Shown: in pieces, positions 8,986 to 18,178 of the stretch
Layout of the letters: every line of letters starts with the position of its first letter
Position numbering within the stretch: the stretch's first letter is position 1
Assembly (NCBI GenBank): GCA_964545045.1
Contig: CAZJEN010000008.1
Coordinates: forward strand, 1 to 64,000
Reading direction: 5' to 3'
DNA: 64,000 nucleotides
DNA from: SIG307 sp964545045
GTDB lineage: Bacteria; Bacillota; Clostridia; Lachnospirales; Lachnospiraceae
Translations under genes and position numbers: made by a program
The notes under the pieces: generated by a model
Seen by the model: only the letters and a program-made list of their open reading frames with translations
Told to the model about the DNA's origin: nothing
The model's database searches: none

Positions 8986-9996
8986 CTACAACAACATAAC
9001 GCCCTTTTTCTCTGCTTCTTCTCTCACATCATCCGGCCAAATGGAAGCCTGTACTTCGCCGATATGAGCCTTACGAAGGAAGAACATGCAAATACGCGAC
9101 TGACCGATACCGCCGCCTACCGTATACGGAAGTTCCTTGTTCAACACGGCCTTCTGGAAGGCAAGCTCTGCTCTATCTTCGCAATTTGCCTTTTTCAGCT
9201 GCTCTGCCAAAGAAGCCTCATCTACACGGATACCCATGGAAGAAAGCTCCAACGCCATATCCAGTACCGGGTAATATACCATAATATCACCGTTTAACTG
9301 CCAATCGTCATAGTCCGGTGCTCTGCCGTCGTGACGCTCGCCGGAAGCCAGCTTATCACCGATCTGCATAATAAATACTGCCTTCTTTAAACGGGTAATC
9401 TTGTTCTCGCGCTCCTTTGCCGTATCGTTCGGATACATGTTCTCCAGCTCCTGGGTCGTAACGAACGTAATCTCCTCCGGCAAAATCTCTTCTATGTAAT
9501 CGTACTTATCCGCAATGTAATGCTCGGTCTCACGAAGAGCCGCATAAACACTGCGTACAATGGATTTCAGATTCTCAATATTTCTTTCGTCATGTAAAAT
9601 CACCTTTTCCCAGTCCCACTGGTCAACAAAGATAGAGTGGATGTTGTCCGTATCCTCATCACGACGAATCGCATTCATATCCGTATAAAGACCCTCTCCG
9701 TAAGCAAAGCCGTACTTTTTAAGAGCCATACGTTTCCACTTCGCAAGGGAATGTACAATCTCTACCACCGCATCGTTCTGCTCCTTAATTCCGAAAGAAA
9801 CCGGACGCTCTACGCCGTTTAAGTTATCATTCAAACCGGACTCCGGCTTAACAAAAAGCGGAGCGGACACACGGGTCAGATTCAACTGCTTCGCCAGCTG
9901 ACGCTCAAAATAATCCTTTACATGCTTGATGGCTCCCTGCGTCTCCTTAATGGACAGAGCCGAATGATACCCTTCCGGGACATAAAAACGTTCCAT
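8986..9996 (-). CDS. asnA: Aspartate-ammonia ligase (asparagine synthetase A)
   Basis: Makes asparagine from aspartate, ammonia and ATP. The 336-residue protein is the normal AsnA length and is related to class II aminoacyl-tRNA synthetases. Recognised segments include the N-terminal MERFYVPEGYHSALSIKETQ, FVDQWDWEK near residue 124, and the C-terminal GGGIGQSRICMFFLRKAHIGE. AAAGAGG lies before the ATG. A TATAAT is present about 60 bp upstream on the minus strand, with only a weak -35 element. It is separated from the methyl-accepting gene by 56 bp, so read-through is possible. Confidence 0.97.
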   Translation of the reverse strand: MERFYVPEGYHSALSIKETQGAIKHVKDYFERQLAKQLNLTRVSAPLFVKPESGLNDNLNGVERPVSFGIKEQNDAVVEIVHSLAKWKRMALKKYGFAYGEGLYTDMNAIRRDEDTDNIHSIFVDQWDWEKVILHDERNIENLKSIVRSVYAALRETEHYIADKYDYIEEILPEEITFVTTQELENMYPNDTAKERENKITRLKKAVFIMQIGDKLASGERHDGRAPDYDDWQLNGDIMVYYPVLDMALELSSMGIRVDEASLAEQLKKANCEDRAELAFQKAVLNKELPYTVGGGIGQSRICMFFLRKAHIGEVQASIWPDDVREEAEKKGVMLL

Positions 9997-10137
9997 AATA
10001 ACCTCTTTCCGCGCTGCTTTATTCGAAATCGAACCTAGCCTTGCAGCGTAATTATAATAAGTCTAGTATATGCTGATAGTGTACCATTTTTTCCGATAAA
10101 TTACAAGACAAAATCTCAGGAAATCAAAAGAAAGAAC

Positions 10138-10173
10138 GCGCCGCCTTATCGAATTTCTTCGATAAAGCGACGC
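10138..10173 (-). terminator. Terminator of the GntR/ABC operon
   Basis: On the minus strand GCGTCGCTTTATCGAA and TTCGATAAGGCGGCGC form a long stem with a GAAA loop, followed by GTTCTTTCTTTT, directly downstream of the permease gene. Confidence 0.8.
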
Positions 10174-10213
10174 ATTCAAACCAGAGAGAACAATGAACAA
10201 GCAATGTTTTACC

Positions 10214-12409
10214 TTAATCGAACAAGAAGGACAAATCCGCATCTCCCGGAACAATATAATTAAAGGTCTCGTACATATTGTAACCCTCCTGCGGCACATC
10301 CAGATACACACGGTAATTCTCGTAAATATCATAGGTCGGATCTCCGTAACGGCACAACGGTTCCCAGGTACAAAGAGCATACAATCGTTCAAAATCCTCC
10401 GGCTCCACCGGAATTACTTCGTCACCGTAAGCCCAATCCTCCGGGTATGCAACGGTCTGTGTCACCTTAGTATCTCCGATTAAGTAATAATCCACTTCTG
10501 CCGACGCATCTACGGTATAACCATATTCCTCCGACCAATCAGAAGACTCCTTATACACAACCTCAGGCAATCTCACACGCATGGCTTCTTTCCCGGTCCA
10601 CTCATACTCCGCATCCGTAACGAACCCTCTGTCCTCTAAGAAACGCAGGGTCTCCGTATAAGACGCATAAATCGGCAATTCATTACGATAGGTGTTCCAA
10701 TCATCGGTATAATAGCTTCCGTTGCGATCCTCTATACTCATCGGTCCCACAGTCAGGTCCAAAATCGCCACCGGCTTCGTATGAAGCTTCTCTGCCAATG
10801 TCATCGCCGCCAGTTCTCTATTCAGCACCGTCATTAGTTCATCCTTCTCTACCTGACTCAAATCCATCACGCAGGTATTCATAGCACAACGTGCCGATAC
10901 AGACTTAACAAGACTGGATGGAATTGTGTAGATATCTCCGTAATGCACCTTCTTATATTCGTAGCTTTCGAATATAGGAGCAAACAACTCCTCCCGCATA
11001 CCGTTTACCCGGTAGCGGCGTTGCACCGTATTACCGTTTTTCAAACGATACGCCACCTCTACGCTGAGAAAATCATCGTAGGAATATGCCATTGCGGAAT
11101 CCAAACGGTCCGCATAAATCGCCGAATCCTCCACCAACACCTCCAGATACGGGTACACCGCATCAATGTGCGACAGCTCCATCTCAGCAACCTCATCAAA
11201 CCAACGGATTCTTTCACCATCAAAAAAGTAGGAATCACGACGGTTGTCCAGACTCTGCAAATCGATAGCAACCGACTCTATCTTCTTTGCCTTCGGCAAA
11301 TACATGTCATAACCAAACACATCATAGCGCATTACCAACGCCAATACCGCTGTTACTCCGATGCAGGCAAACATGGACAGCTTCTCCGCAAAGCACTTAC
11401 GTACATCGAAATGAAAAATACTCTGAATCAGCATGTGGCTCAGTACTACGCCAAGCACGATACCGAACAGCATCCAGCCTGGGAATCCCTGACGCCCATC
11501 CGCCATATTATAAAACATCATTCCCATCAAAGCTCCGGCAAGAAATTCCACAGAAAGACGAATCACCGGCTTTAATATTGGGAAAGAAATGGCCTTCCCC
11601 GCACCATCCGACGGACGCGCCCGGTATACCAAAAGAGTAATCACAGCAACTACCGCCGTAAATGCCAGTTGCTGAAGCAACAGGGATACCGTAGCCTGCT
11701 CCACTGCCTTTACATAAAAGTAACCCGGACACAGGAAACGCAATGCATGAATACGCTCCGTATATATATCCCCCATATAGCTGAAGGTATCAAAAAACTT
11801 CTCCTCAAACCAGCTGTATATGAGCACCGTCACCAGGGTAATACCGAAGGTCCAGCCGCTGACCGCGAAGAACACTACGATATTTCCTACAAAGGTTACG
11901 CATAGAATCAGGATGGTATAAATCATTAAATACCCCAATAAATGCACAGCCAACCCTTTAAATGCAATTGTAAACACAACCGCCTTAAAATTACCGCTGA
12001 CGGCAATCATTACAAAGCTTACCAGCATCATTGCAAAATACGGCACCAAGTAAATCAGTACACCGTTAATATAACGAACTACAAACAGCGTCTCACGCTT
12101 TACCGGTAAAGAATGAAAAAAATCTACCTTCTTCTTGGAAAACAAATACCCGAAGCCGCTGACAGCGCAAATAAACGCACCTACAATCGTAACCAATACC
12201 AACCAAAAACTGTCGGCTGCCATAGGCGATGCCAAGCGTCGGGCAAAGGTATCCAACCATCCTGTATCGGAACCTCTCGAACCGGAAATCACCATAGCAA
12301 TGTAAATCGGCACCGGCAGAACAAATACAATTGCCGCCAACACAATGGTCCAAAGGCGTTGTCTCAAATCCTCTTTTAATAATTTAAAGAATGAGCTTCT
12401 TGAAGTCAT
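10214..12409 (-). CDS. ABC-2-type transporter permease with large C-terminal extracytoplasmic domain
   Basis: Membrane partner of the ATPase encoded just upstream. The 731-residue protein has about six hydrophobic segments in its first half (residues 20-290), two more near 310-400, and then roughly 330 residues of soluble, acidic, Tyr-rich sequence with no membrane segment, probably outside the cell. The ATG at 12409 has GGAGGTGG seven bases upstream and lies 26 bp inside the ATPase gene, indicating translational coupling. The set GntR regulator, ATPase, permease resembles the Bacillus YtrABC-type arrangement; the substrate (often a cell-wall antibiotic or an export cargo) is an inference only. 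Confidence 0.85.
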   Translation of the reverse strand: MTSRSSFFKLLKEDLRQRLWTIVLAAIVFVLPVPIYIAMVISGSRGSDTGWLDTFARRLASPMAADSFWLVLVTIVGAFICAVSGFGYLFSKKKVDFFHSLPVKRETLFVVRYINGVLIYLVPYFAMMLVSFVMIAVSGNFKAVVFTIAFKGLAVHLLGYLMIYTILILCVTFVGNIVVFFAVSGWTFGITLVTVLIYSWFEEKFFDTFSYMGDIYTERIHALRFLCPGYFYVKAVEQATVSLLLQQLAFTAVVAVITLLVYRARPSDGAGKAISFPILKPVIRLSVEFLAGALMGMMFYNMADGRQGFPGWMLFGIVLGVVLSHMLIQSIFHFDVRKCFAEKLSMFACIGVTAVLALVMRYDVFGYDMYLPKAKKIESVAIDLQSLDNRRDSYFFDGERIRWFDEVAEMELSHIDAVYPYLEVLVEDSAIYADRLDSAMAYSYDDFLSVEVAYRLKNGNTVQRRYRVNGMREELFAPIFESYEYKKVHYGDIYTIPSSLVKSVSARCAMNTCVMDLSQVEKDELMTVLNRELAAMTLAEKLHTKPVAILDLTVGPMSIEDRNGSYYTDDWNTYRNELPIYASYTETLRFLEDRGFVTDAEYEWTGKEAMRVRLPEVVYKESSDWSEEYGYTVDASAEVDYYLIGDTKVTQTVAYPEDWAYGDEVIPVEPEDFERLYALCTWEPLCRYGDPTYDIYENYRVYLDVPQEGYNMYETFNYIVPGDADLSFLFD

Positions 12410-13286
12410 AGCCTGCCACCTCCGTTTCACTGATAAAGATTTCTTCCAGGGTCAGCGGAAGCATCTCGAAAAATACCGGTTCTGCCGCTGCCACTCTGGC
12501 CTCGATTTCCTCTTGAAGTCCTCGTACGGTCAAGGTCTTTAAGCGACCGCGCTGTTCCTTATTCACTACATCCAAGCCCATCAGAACTCTTGCTTCCTGC
12601 TCCTCGTCCGCAAATACACACTGCAACTTGTGGATACCGGTACGCATCTCCTCCAAATCCTTGGAAAGCAATACACCGCCCTTATGAAGCAGGCCCACAT
12701 GGTCACAAATATCCTCCAGCTCACGGAGATTGTGGGAAGCCAATACCGGCGTAAGTCCCCGCTCCGTAATCTCCTTTGCAAAAATGCTCTTTACCGCCTG
12801 ACGCATCACCGGGTCCAAACCGTCAAAGGTCTCGTCACAAAGTAAATACTTCGTTCCCGCACACACACCCAGTAAAATGGACACCTGCTTTTTCATACCT
12901 TTGGAAAAGGTACTGATTTTGCGGGAAAGCGGCAAGTTCAACTGACTCAAAAGCTCCAGATAACGCTTGCGGTTGAACTTCTCGTACACCGCACCGTAAT
13001 AGTCCGCCATATCCACCGGCGTACCGTTGTTTAAGTAATAGGAATCGTCGGAAATATAGAACACTTCCTTCTTTGCCGCCGGATTCTCAAATACCGGCGC
13101 ATCATCCACCGTAATGGTGCCTTCATCTGCCTTTAACACTCCCGCTATCATACGAAGCAGGGTGGATTTACCGGCACCGTTGGTTCCAACCATACCGAAC
13201 ACAATACCTTCTTTTATTTCTACGGAAACCCGGTCAACCGCCAACATCCCGTCAAAGCGCTTTACCACGTTTTCTGCCTTAATCAT
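12384..13286 (-). CDS. ABC transporter ATP-binding protein (YtrB-like)
   Basis: ATPase subunit of the adjacent permease. Walker A is GTNGAGKST (about residues 34-42), the signature is FSKGMKKQ, and Walker B is LLCDETFDGLD, followed by the H-loop histidine in LASHNLREL. The 300-residue chain has a C-terminal extension of about 80 residues beyond the nucleotide-binding fold, typical of ABC-2 exporters. AGGAGG is placed for the ATG at 13286; a GTG three codons upstream is too close to it. The start overlaps the GntR stop codon by 8 bp (ATGATTAA), so translation is coupled. Confidence 0.92.
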   Translation of the reverse strand: MIKAENVVKRFDGMLAVDRVSVEIKEGIVFGMVGTNGAGKSTLLRMIAGVLKADEGTITVDDAPVFENPAAKKEVFYISDDSYYLNNGTPVDMADYYGAVYEKFNRKRYLELLSQLNLPLSRKISTFSKGMKKQVSILLGVCAGTKYLLCDETFDGLDPVMRQAVKSIFAKEITERGLTPVLASHNLRELEDICDHVGLLHKGGVLLSKDLEEMRTGIHKLQCVFADEEQEARVLMGLDVVNKEQRGRLKTLTVRGLQEEIEARVAAAEPVFFEMLPLTLEEIFISETEVAGYDFKKLIL

Positions 13287-13755
13287 CCGCTTCACCTCCT
13301 ACACCTAATTCCGACGCAGCCTGTTGCATCGTCCCATTCTTTGCCGGCTCTGTTGTGCCGGATACCACATCGGTCTCTCTCTGAACCGTCTTGTTCTCCT
13401 GCCACAAAGCATCCAGCAGACGGTCAAGAGTTTCTCTTGTCATTCCGGCTTCCTTGGCCTTATGTACCAGCCGTTCCGCCTCTGCCTTTACTTCCTTCTC
13501 CCGAAGGGCAAGTAACGGCTTCATATCTGCCACAAAGTTACCTTTTCCCTTGACCGCATAAATCACACCCCGGCGTTCCAGCTCCGTATAAGCCCGCTGA
13601 ATCGTATTGGGATTAATAGAAAGCTCCATGGCAAGATTGCGCACACTGGGAAGGGGCGCATCCTTTTCCAGAACCCCGCACAGCACCAGACTTTGGAATC
13701 TCTCTACGATTTGTTCGTAAATCGGTCTGCGGTCCGTGTAATCGATAATAATCAT
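13279..13755 (-). CDS. GntR-family regulator, YtrA subfamily
   Basis: A 158-residue repressor-type protein with an N-terminal winged helix-turn-helix (residues 9-75: PIYEQIVERFQSLVLCG, LPSVRNLAMELSINPNTIQRAYTELE) and a short C-terminal helical dimerisation region, the plan of YtrA-like GntR proteins. It is the first gene of an overlapping operon with an ABC ATPase and permease, and a palindrome overlaps its promoter, so autoregulation is likely. Confidence 0.93.
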   Translation of the reverse strand: MIIIDYTDRRPIYEQIVERFQSLVLCGVLEKDAPLPSVRNLAMELSINPNTIQRAYTELERRGVIYAVKGKGNFVADMKPLLALREKEVKAEAERLVHKAKEAGMTRETLDRLLDALWQENKTVQRETDVVSGTTEPAKNGTMQQAASELGVGGEADD

Positions 13756-13842
13756 ACCTGCATCCCTGTCCTTTCCTTCCGCAGTCCCTCAATGATGCGG
13801 AATTATTCTGTAGTTCCCATCCTACTGTTTTACACAAATCAA

Positions 13843-13898
13843 CTGTACTAATACCCTCAGTACAGTTTGAGTATAACATGGCACAGGTCCTCTGTCAA
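13843..13898 (-). promoter_or_regulatory. Promoter and operator of the GntR/ABC operon
   Basis: Reading on the minus strand, TTGACA (13893-13898), a 17-bp spacer and TATACT (13870-13875) form a near-consensus sigma-A promoter. Immediately downstream, CTGTACT (13843-13849) and AGTACAG (13859-13865) form a 7-bp inverted repeat with a 9-bp spacer, placed over the expected start of transcription. This is the position of a repressor site, most plausibly for the GntR protein encoded by the first gene. Confidence 0.8.
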
Positions 13899-13931
13899 TG
13901 ATTTCCTGCGCCGAAATGTTTTAATATTTTC

Positions 13932-15221
13932 TTAAGGAGTATCGGTCACCATCTGCACCACCTGGGAATACATGGTCTGGAATCGGATGGAAAACAGCTT
14001 CATTTCATACTCGCACGGACCGTATAACGGGTCTGTACCGTAGAGAATACCTTTTTCCGCATCATACCCCGTCAGCACCACACAATGCTCATAATTCTGC
14101 CAGTAAAGCTCCTCTCCGTCTACCTCCCATACCTGGGCAATGTACGGAGCCTGCAAATTCATGGTGGTCCATGCCAACACCGGAGCTTCCTGCAACATAA
14201 GAAGCAGTTCCTCAAAGGTCACATTTTCTTTGGCAACGGCGGTCAATTTTCCTGTTCTTCCGACAGTTTCCGAAGTATGCTTCGTCCCGCCGCTTGTGTT
14301 TCCCGGCTTTTCTTCCCTCATATACCGATTCGCGGTATCCGCAATGACCGGTGCAAAACAGCCTGCAGATGCCACCTTCTTCGCCGGGTCTCCCACAAAG
14401 GCTTCTCTGAAATCTGTCTGTCCCCAGGCTCCCTTCGGCAACCACTTATCTGCCAACTCACATTTATCCACGGAAATATCGTAATAAGAAAGCAATATCG
14501 CCAATCCTGTCACCTCACAGCCGTGCGGAAGCTCAGGATTTTGCAAAATCGTCTCCACCTCATGAAATACCTTCTGCGTCTCAAGAGTCGCCAAAAGTGT
14601 ATCAAACTCAACACTCTCCGGTTGTACCATGGTGTAATTCGAGCCAAAACTACAGTAGTAGAACCGCCCATCCGACACTACATACCATCCGTCTTCAAAC
14701 ACTGCCAGAAGCCGAAACTCCTCTCCCGCTCCCGCATATCCGCAAACCGTAGCATCTCTATGAGGTGTCCCGTACAAAGGGGTTTGTGCCCGGGCGTACA
14801 ACATCACTTCTCCGGAAAGCTTCGTCGCCGCGCTCCACCATTCCTCCGAACCGTTTACCGGACTGACCGTCAACGCTTCCCGCAGTGGATCCGTTTCTTC
14901 CTGTACCGACGTCTCTCCCGCTTCACCGGTCACTTCTCCCGAAACCTCCTGCCACAGGCCGGCAAACCAGCTTTCATACTCTTCCTTATTCGAGGAGCCG
15001 AAATAATACACAGTCTTTTCTCCCGCGGTTTCGGCACGCTTTGCCGCCTCCTTTGCCTCTTTCCACTCCGTATATTGCGCCTTCCATGCCGCGAAGGTGC
15101 CGTTTCTGGAAAGCAATGTGGCCGTCAGAATCAACAGCACTGCCACCGTTGCTACCAGAAAAATCCAAAAAAATACCGGTAGAACGCCGTCTTTGTTTTT
15201 TTCTTCAGAATATTGCTCCAT
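13932..15221 (-). CDS. Membrane-anchored C39-like (papain-fold) peptidase with SH3-like region
   Basis: A 429-residue protein with one N-terminal membrane anchor (about residues 14-38), a variable region, an SH3-like stretch near residues 140-200 (YARAQTPLYGTPHRDATVCGYAGAG) and a C-terminal peptidase_C39_2-like domain. The catalytic cysteine is in LPHGCEVTGLAILLSYY (about 239-255), the histidine in EHCVVLTGYD and the following Asp in YGTDPLYG. Related domains are found in extracytoplasmic cysteine proteases and uncharacterised exported proteins of Clostridia. AAGGAGG lies before the ATG. No partner gene is obvious. Confidence 0.78.
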   Translation of the reverse strand: MEQYSEEKNKDGVLPVFFWIFLVATVAVLLILTATLLSRNGTFAAWKAQYTEWKEAKEAAKRAETAGEKTVYYFGSSNKEEYESWFAGLWQEVSGEVTGEAGETSVQEETDPLREALTVSPVNGSEEWWSAATKLSGEVMLYARAQTPLYGTPHRDATVCGYAGAGEEFRLLAVFEDGWYVVSDGRFYYCSFGSNYTMVQPESVEFDTLLATLETQKVFHEVETILQNPELPHGCEVTGLAILLSYYDISVDKCELADKWLPKGAWGQTDFREAFVGDPAKKVASAGCFAPVIADTANRYMREEKPGNTSGGTKHTSETVGRTGKLTAVAKENVTFEELLLMLQEAPVLAWTTMNLQAPYIAQVWEVDGEELYWQNYEHCVVLTGYDAEKGILYGTDPLYGPCEYEMKLFSIRFQTMYSQVVQMVTDTP

Positions 15222-15273
15222 GACGACCTCCTTCCGGTATTACATAATTTCTTTTTTCTATCGTTCTTTCATC

Positions 15274-16506
15274 TTATCGCGCTCTTTTCCGTTGTTCTAC
15301 ACGCTCTACAATCAAAAATGCCACAACAATGAACAGTACCCAGCCCAAGCCTTTGTAAATCAGTTCGGTATTCCAGATATCAAAGGTTTGATAGGATTGA
15401 CCCAACATAACATTATAGCTGAAACCTACGCTGTGTGCCGAACCTATCATAAATACCGCCGGAAGCAGCAACACATTTCGCAACCCGTGGAATAATATTT
15501 TCTGTTTTTTCTTCTTTTCTATGATGAGAAACGCTATCAACATGGCCGGTACGACCATCATAAGCAAAACCGGAAACACCGGTCCGAGGATAACCGTACT
15601 TTGAATCCCCGTTTCCGGATCAAGCTTGCTGAAATACGGCAGTACAATGGCCAAAATCAGCGTAAGCGCCAACGCGCCTAACTGGATTGCATTCATAATC
15701 ACACAATTCCGGTTCACTGCCGCTTTGTCCCTTTTTCTGCCGGTAATCCACTGAAGATAAGACCCTCTTATCAGCAGACAAAGTAAAATCAATGCAAGCA
15801 AAATTCCCGCCAAAAGCGGAAGGTAACTTCCGAATTCCAAAACACTTTCGATATAATCCGAACGAATTAACACCAAAGGAAGTGCAACCGCTACCGCCGA
15901 AAATGCCGCAAAGAAGCCTGCAAAGGATTGCATCCCCAGGCAGTCATCCACCCGTTTCATATCCTTTTCATCCGCATCCTCAAACAACTCATTATCCTTC
16001 AGTTCCTTTAACTTATTAACTGCCAGCACCTCAAGCACCACTGCCGCCGCTTCAAATAAAAGAAGCACCGCAAACCCTATGACGGGCCGGTAAAACCCGT
16101 AGGAGATTCCGAACATACAAATGAGTCCCACTGCCGACAAAGCAATAGAAATCAGCGTTTTTGTTTTAAAGCCCGATAAAGTACGGGTGATCAGTGCCTT
16201 GCGTTGACGTTCCGCTCTCTTATCCGGTTTACTTTTTTCTGCTTCATCTTGTTCTTCGCCATTCTCCTCCGACTGCTGCACTACCGGACTTTGCATCATG
16301 CGTTCTCCGCGAAGCAGCTCGTCACAAGTCACCCCGTACATCTCCGCAATAGCTGGAATCAAAGTAATATCCGGTGCGCATTCGTCCCGTTCCCAACGGC
16401 TCACCGCCTTATTGGATACCCCCAGACGATCCGCCACCTCCTGCTGTGTCATACCGATTGCCTTTCGCAAGGCGGCCATAAACTGGCCCATAGAATTTCT
16501 TGTCAT
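15274..16506 (-). CDS. XRE-family helix-turn-helix protein with multi-spanning membrane domain
   Basis: A 410-residue protein. The N-terminal 65 residues are a Cro/CI-type HTH (MTQQEVADRLGVSNKAVSRWERDECAPDI is split over residues 16-44). A charged linker follows, then about eight hydrophobic segments to the C-terminus, so the regulator appears anchored in the membrane. Such fusions are common in Lachnospiraceae and their ligands are unknown. GGGAGG precedes the ATG at 16506; upstream in-frame codons lack a ribosome binding site. It is 52 bp upstream of the C39-like gene on the same strand, so co-expression is possible. Confidence 0.85.
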   Translation of the reverse strand: MTRNSMGQFMAALRKAIGMTQQEVADRLGVSNKAVSRWERDECAPDITLIPAIAEMYGVTCDELLRGERMMQSPVVQQSEENGEEQDEAEKSKPDKRAERQRKALITRTLSGFKTKTLISIALSAVGLICMFGISYGFYRPVIGFAVLLLFEAAAVVLEVLAVNKLKELKDNELFEDADEKDMKRVDDCLGMQSFAGFFAAFSAVAVALPLVLIRSDYIESVLEFGSYLPLLAGILLALILLCLLIRGSYLQWITGRKRDKAAVNRNCVIMNAIQLGALALTLILAIVLPYFSKLDPETGIQSTVILGPVFPVLLMMVVPAMLIAFLIIEKKKKQKILFHGLRNVLLLPAVFMIGSAHSVGFSYNVMLGQSYQTFDIWNTELIYKGLGWVLFIVVAFLIVERVEQRKRAR

Positions 16507-16646
16507 AAAAACCTCCCAATGAAATAATTTCAACCCAATTCTACAAAACCGGTACAAAAACGCACAGCCCGCAGACCGAAAATCACTCTCGCAAAGTGAG
16601 ACTCGCCTTTTATCTTGCCATTTCTCACCTTCGACATGACATTTCT

Positions 16647-17039
16647 TTAGAACTTCACTTCTCTCGGTGCCCCTCCGAAGCTGGCAAAGGTCGCCGTAGC
16701 ATTCTTAAAATACAACACCTGGGTATTACCGTCGTCCGCAGAATACATTGCCTGCAAATTCGGATACGCATCTAACATGGACTGGCGAGCCTCTCTTCTG
16801 TCATCCTCAATCAGCTCTCCGGCCACACGAATCCATGTCCCGTCCACAAAGGCACTGATCTCTGCCTTCGGATTCTGTGCAAGCTGCTTCGACACCGGCT
16901 TTACCTTTCCGGTCTGTATGTAAAGCTTCCCGTCAAAAACATTTACCGTACCGAAGGGTCTTACTCTCGGCTGGTCTCCCTCCACCGTTGCCAAATAATA
17001 GGTTCCTGCCTTCTTCAAAAACTCGTAAACCTCCTGCAT
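16647..17039 (-). CDS. Pyridoxamine 5'-phosphate oxidase-fold flavin-binding protein
   Basis: A 130-residue single-domain protein of the PNPOx-like split-barrel fold (YYLATVEGDQPRVRPFGTVNVFDGKLYIQTG at the start of the domain, read in two parts). Such proteins bind FMN or F420 and often act as small reductases or stress proteins; the true substrate is unknown. GGAGGAGG lies before the ATG. Two perfect palindromes sit in its short upstream region, suggesting regulated expression. Confidence 0.82.
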   Translation of the reverse strand: MQEVYEFLKKAGTYYLATVEGDQPRVRPFGTVNVFDGKLYIQTGKVKPVSKQLAQNPKAEISAFVDGTWIRVAGELIEDDRREARQSMLDAYPNLQAMYSADDGNTQVLYFKNATATFASFGGAPREVKF

Positions 17040-17058
17040 GATACTACCTCCTCCGTTT

Positions 17059-17105
17059 TGTCATATGACATAAATTTCATTCTGAATTAATACTATATTT
17101 AGTAT
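17059..17105 (-). promoter_or_regulatory. Tandem palindromes upstream of the PNPOx-like gene
   Basis: TGTCATATGACA (17059-17070) is a perfect 12-bp palindrome and ATACTATATTTAGTAT (17090-17105) pairs ATACTA with TAGTAT. Both lie within 70 bp upstream of the start codon, where a promoter must be, so they are candidate operator sites. No regulator can be assigned. Confidence 0.5.
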
Positions 17106-17135
17106 GATATAAGGAGGGGGAAAAGTCAAGAATGA

Positions 17136-17168
17136 AAAAAGCACCACATATCATGTGATGCTTTCAAG
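17136..17168 (-). terminator. Terminator downstream of tRNA-Gln
   Basis: On the minus strand AGCATCACATGATATGTGGTGCT forms a stem-loop followed by TTTTTT, directly after the tRNA 3' end. Confidence 0.85.
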
Positions 17169-17169
17169 C

Positions 17170-17240
17170 TGGGGTACAAGGATTCGAACCTTGAGATGAC
17201 GGAGTCAGAGTCCGTTGCCTTACCGTTTGGCGATACCCCA
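17170..17240 (-). tRNA. tRNA-Gln (CUG anticodon)
   Basis: The minus strand folds as a complete tRNA: acceptor TGGGGTA/TACCCCA, D-arm GCCAAACGGTAAGGC, anticodon stem ACGGA/TCCGT enclosing the loop CTCTGAC (anticodon CTG), and a T-arm containing GGTTCGAATCC. No CCA is encoded. It stands alone, not in a tRNA cluster. Confidence 0.95.
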
Positions 17241-17343
17241 AAATATTCCGCTGTGTATCACAGCCACGAATGATATTATAACCAATCTTTTTCAAAAATG
17301 CAAGTACTTTTTTTTATTTTTTTCATTTTTTCTTTCAAACCTA

Positions 17344-17820
17344 TTAATACCGGTCAATATATTCTGTCCCGAAATACATCGGAATATGCTCTTCCACAAT
17401 ATTCTGTACTATTTTTTTCAAGCATCCCGGTCTTGTCTTTACACCATCATCCAGCTTTTCCAACGGCATCCATACACTCTCTTCCATACCGAAATCCTTT
17501 TCTGTCGGCAAGACTCTTTTCTCCCCGGTCAGTTTTGCCGTAAAAACATGCAGCACCCTGTGGGTATATTCCGGATACAGTTTACGATATTCTTCATTTA
17601 CATTTATTTCCTCTGCCAAAGCCACAAACCGTTCCACAGAAACCTCGTATCCGGTTTCTTCCTTCACTTCACGAACCACCGTCTGCTCCATGCTCTCATA
17701 TTGCTTCTGACCGCCTCCCGGCAAATCGTAATAGATATCTCCGTCTTCTCCCTTACAACGGTTTAGTAAAATCGCACCATTTTCTATAATGATTGCTTTC
17801 GACGCACAACGAATCGACAT
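17344..17820 (-). CDS. NUDIX hydrolase
   Basis: A 158-residue hydrolase of nucleoside-diphosphate-linked compounds. The Nudix box is complete: GGGQKQYESMEQTVVREV followed by KEETGYE (about residues 40-64), matching Gx5Ex7REUxEExGU. Substrate is not predictable. GAGGAGGGG lies before the ATG at 17820; an upstream in-frame ATG is not supported. It is divergent from the next gene across a 358-bp gap. Confidence 0.9.
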   Translation of the reverse strand: MSIRCASKAIIIENGAILLNRCKGEDGDIYYDLPGGGQKQYESMEQTVVREVKEETGYEVSVERFVALAEEINVNEEYRKLYPEYTHRVLHVFTAKLTGEKRVLPTEKDFGMEESVWMPLEKLDDGVKTRPGCLKKIVQNIVEEHIPMYFGTEYIDRY

Positions 17821-17859
17821 AGTTACCCCTCCTCTTTTCTTTAGCATAATACCTCTTTG

Positions 17860-17940
17860 CAAAAATTACAACGAAATTTTGTTTCCCATTACACTTTTTA
17901 CAACGAAAATTCGTTTCTTATTGCATTTTTTACAACGAGT
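17860..17940. repeat. Short direct repeats around TTACAACGAAAATT
   Basis: Three copies of a TTACAACGA motif (17866, 17899 and 17930 regions) occur at about 31-33-bp spacing; two are followed by a palindromic AAAATTTTGTTT / AAAATTCGTTT tail. They lie in the divergent intergenic region upstream of the NUDIX gene and could be regulatory sites. Three copies are too few, and too close to palindromes, for a CRISPR array. Confidence 0.45.
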
Positions 17941-18049
17941 CACATCTGTTTTTCTCTGTTTCTGTCGGTCCATCTACACACTTATTGCCGGCTGCTCTCG
18001 AAAACAATTACCTTTCACTACAATTTTCCTGCCCTTCGCATCTTTTCAT

Positions 18050-18077
18050 TGTTTTTCTCCCGTTTCCGTGCTATACT
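18050..18077 (+). promoter_or_regulatory. Weak promoter candidate for the 18.2-kb gene
   Basis: TTGTTT, a 17-bp spacer and TATACT at 18072-18077 precede the gene by about 100 bp. Downstream, the segment CACCCATAACAAAAAACGG (from 18121) is almost a copy of the real start region CACCCATGACAAAAAACG (from 18173), leaving a decoy without an ATG in the leader. Confidence 0.4.
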
Positions 18078-18178
18078 TTACTTGTAAGCAAACGACCGCT
18101 TACACTGCGGCACGGGGACGGCACCCATAACAAAAAACGGCACCGCACACAAATCTTCTGTGAGAGGGGAAGACACCC

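Noticed and set aside
17860..17940. CRISPR-like array
   Set aside because: Only three short repeats, no distinct equal-length spacers and no cas genes in the window.
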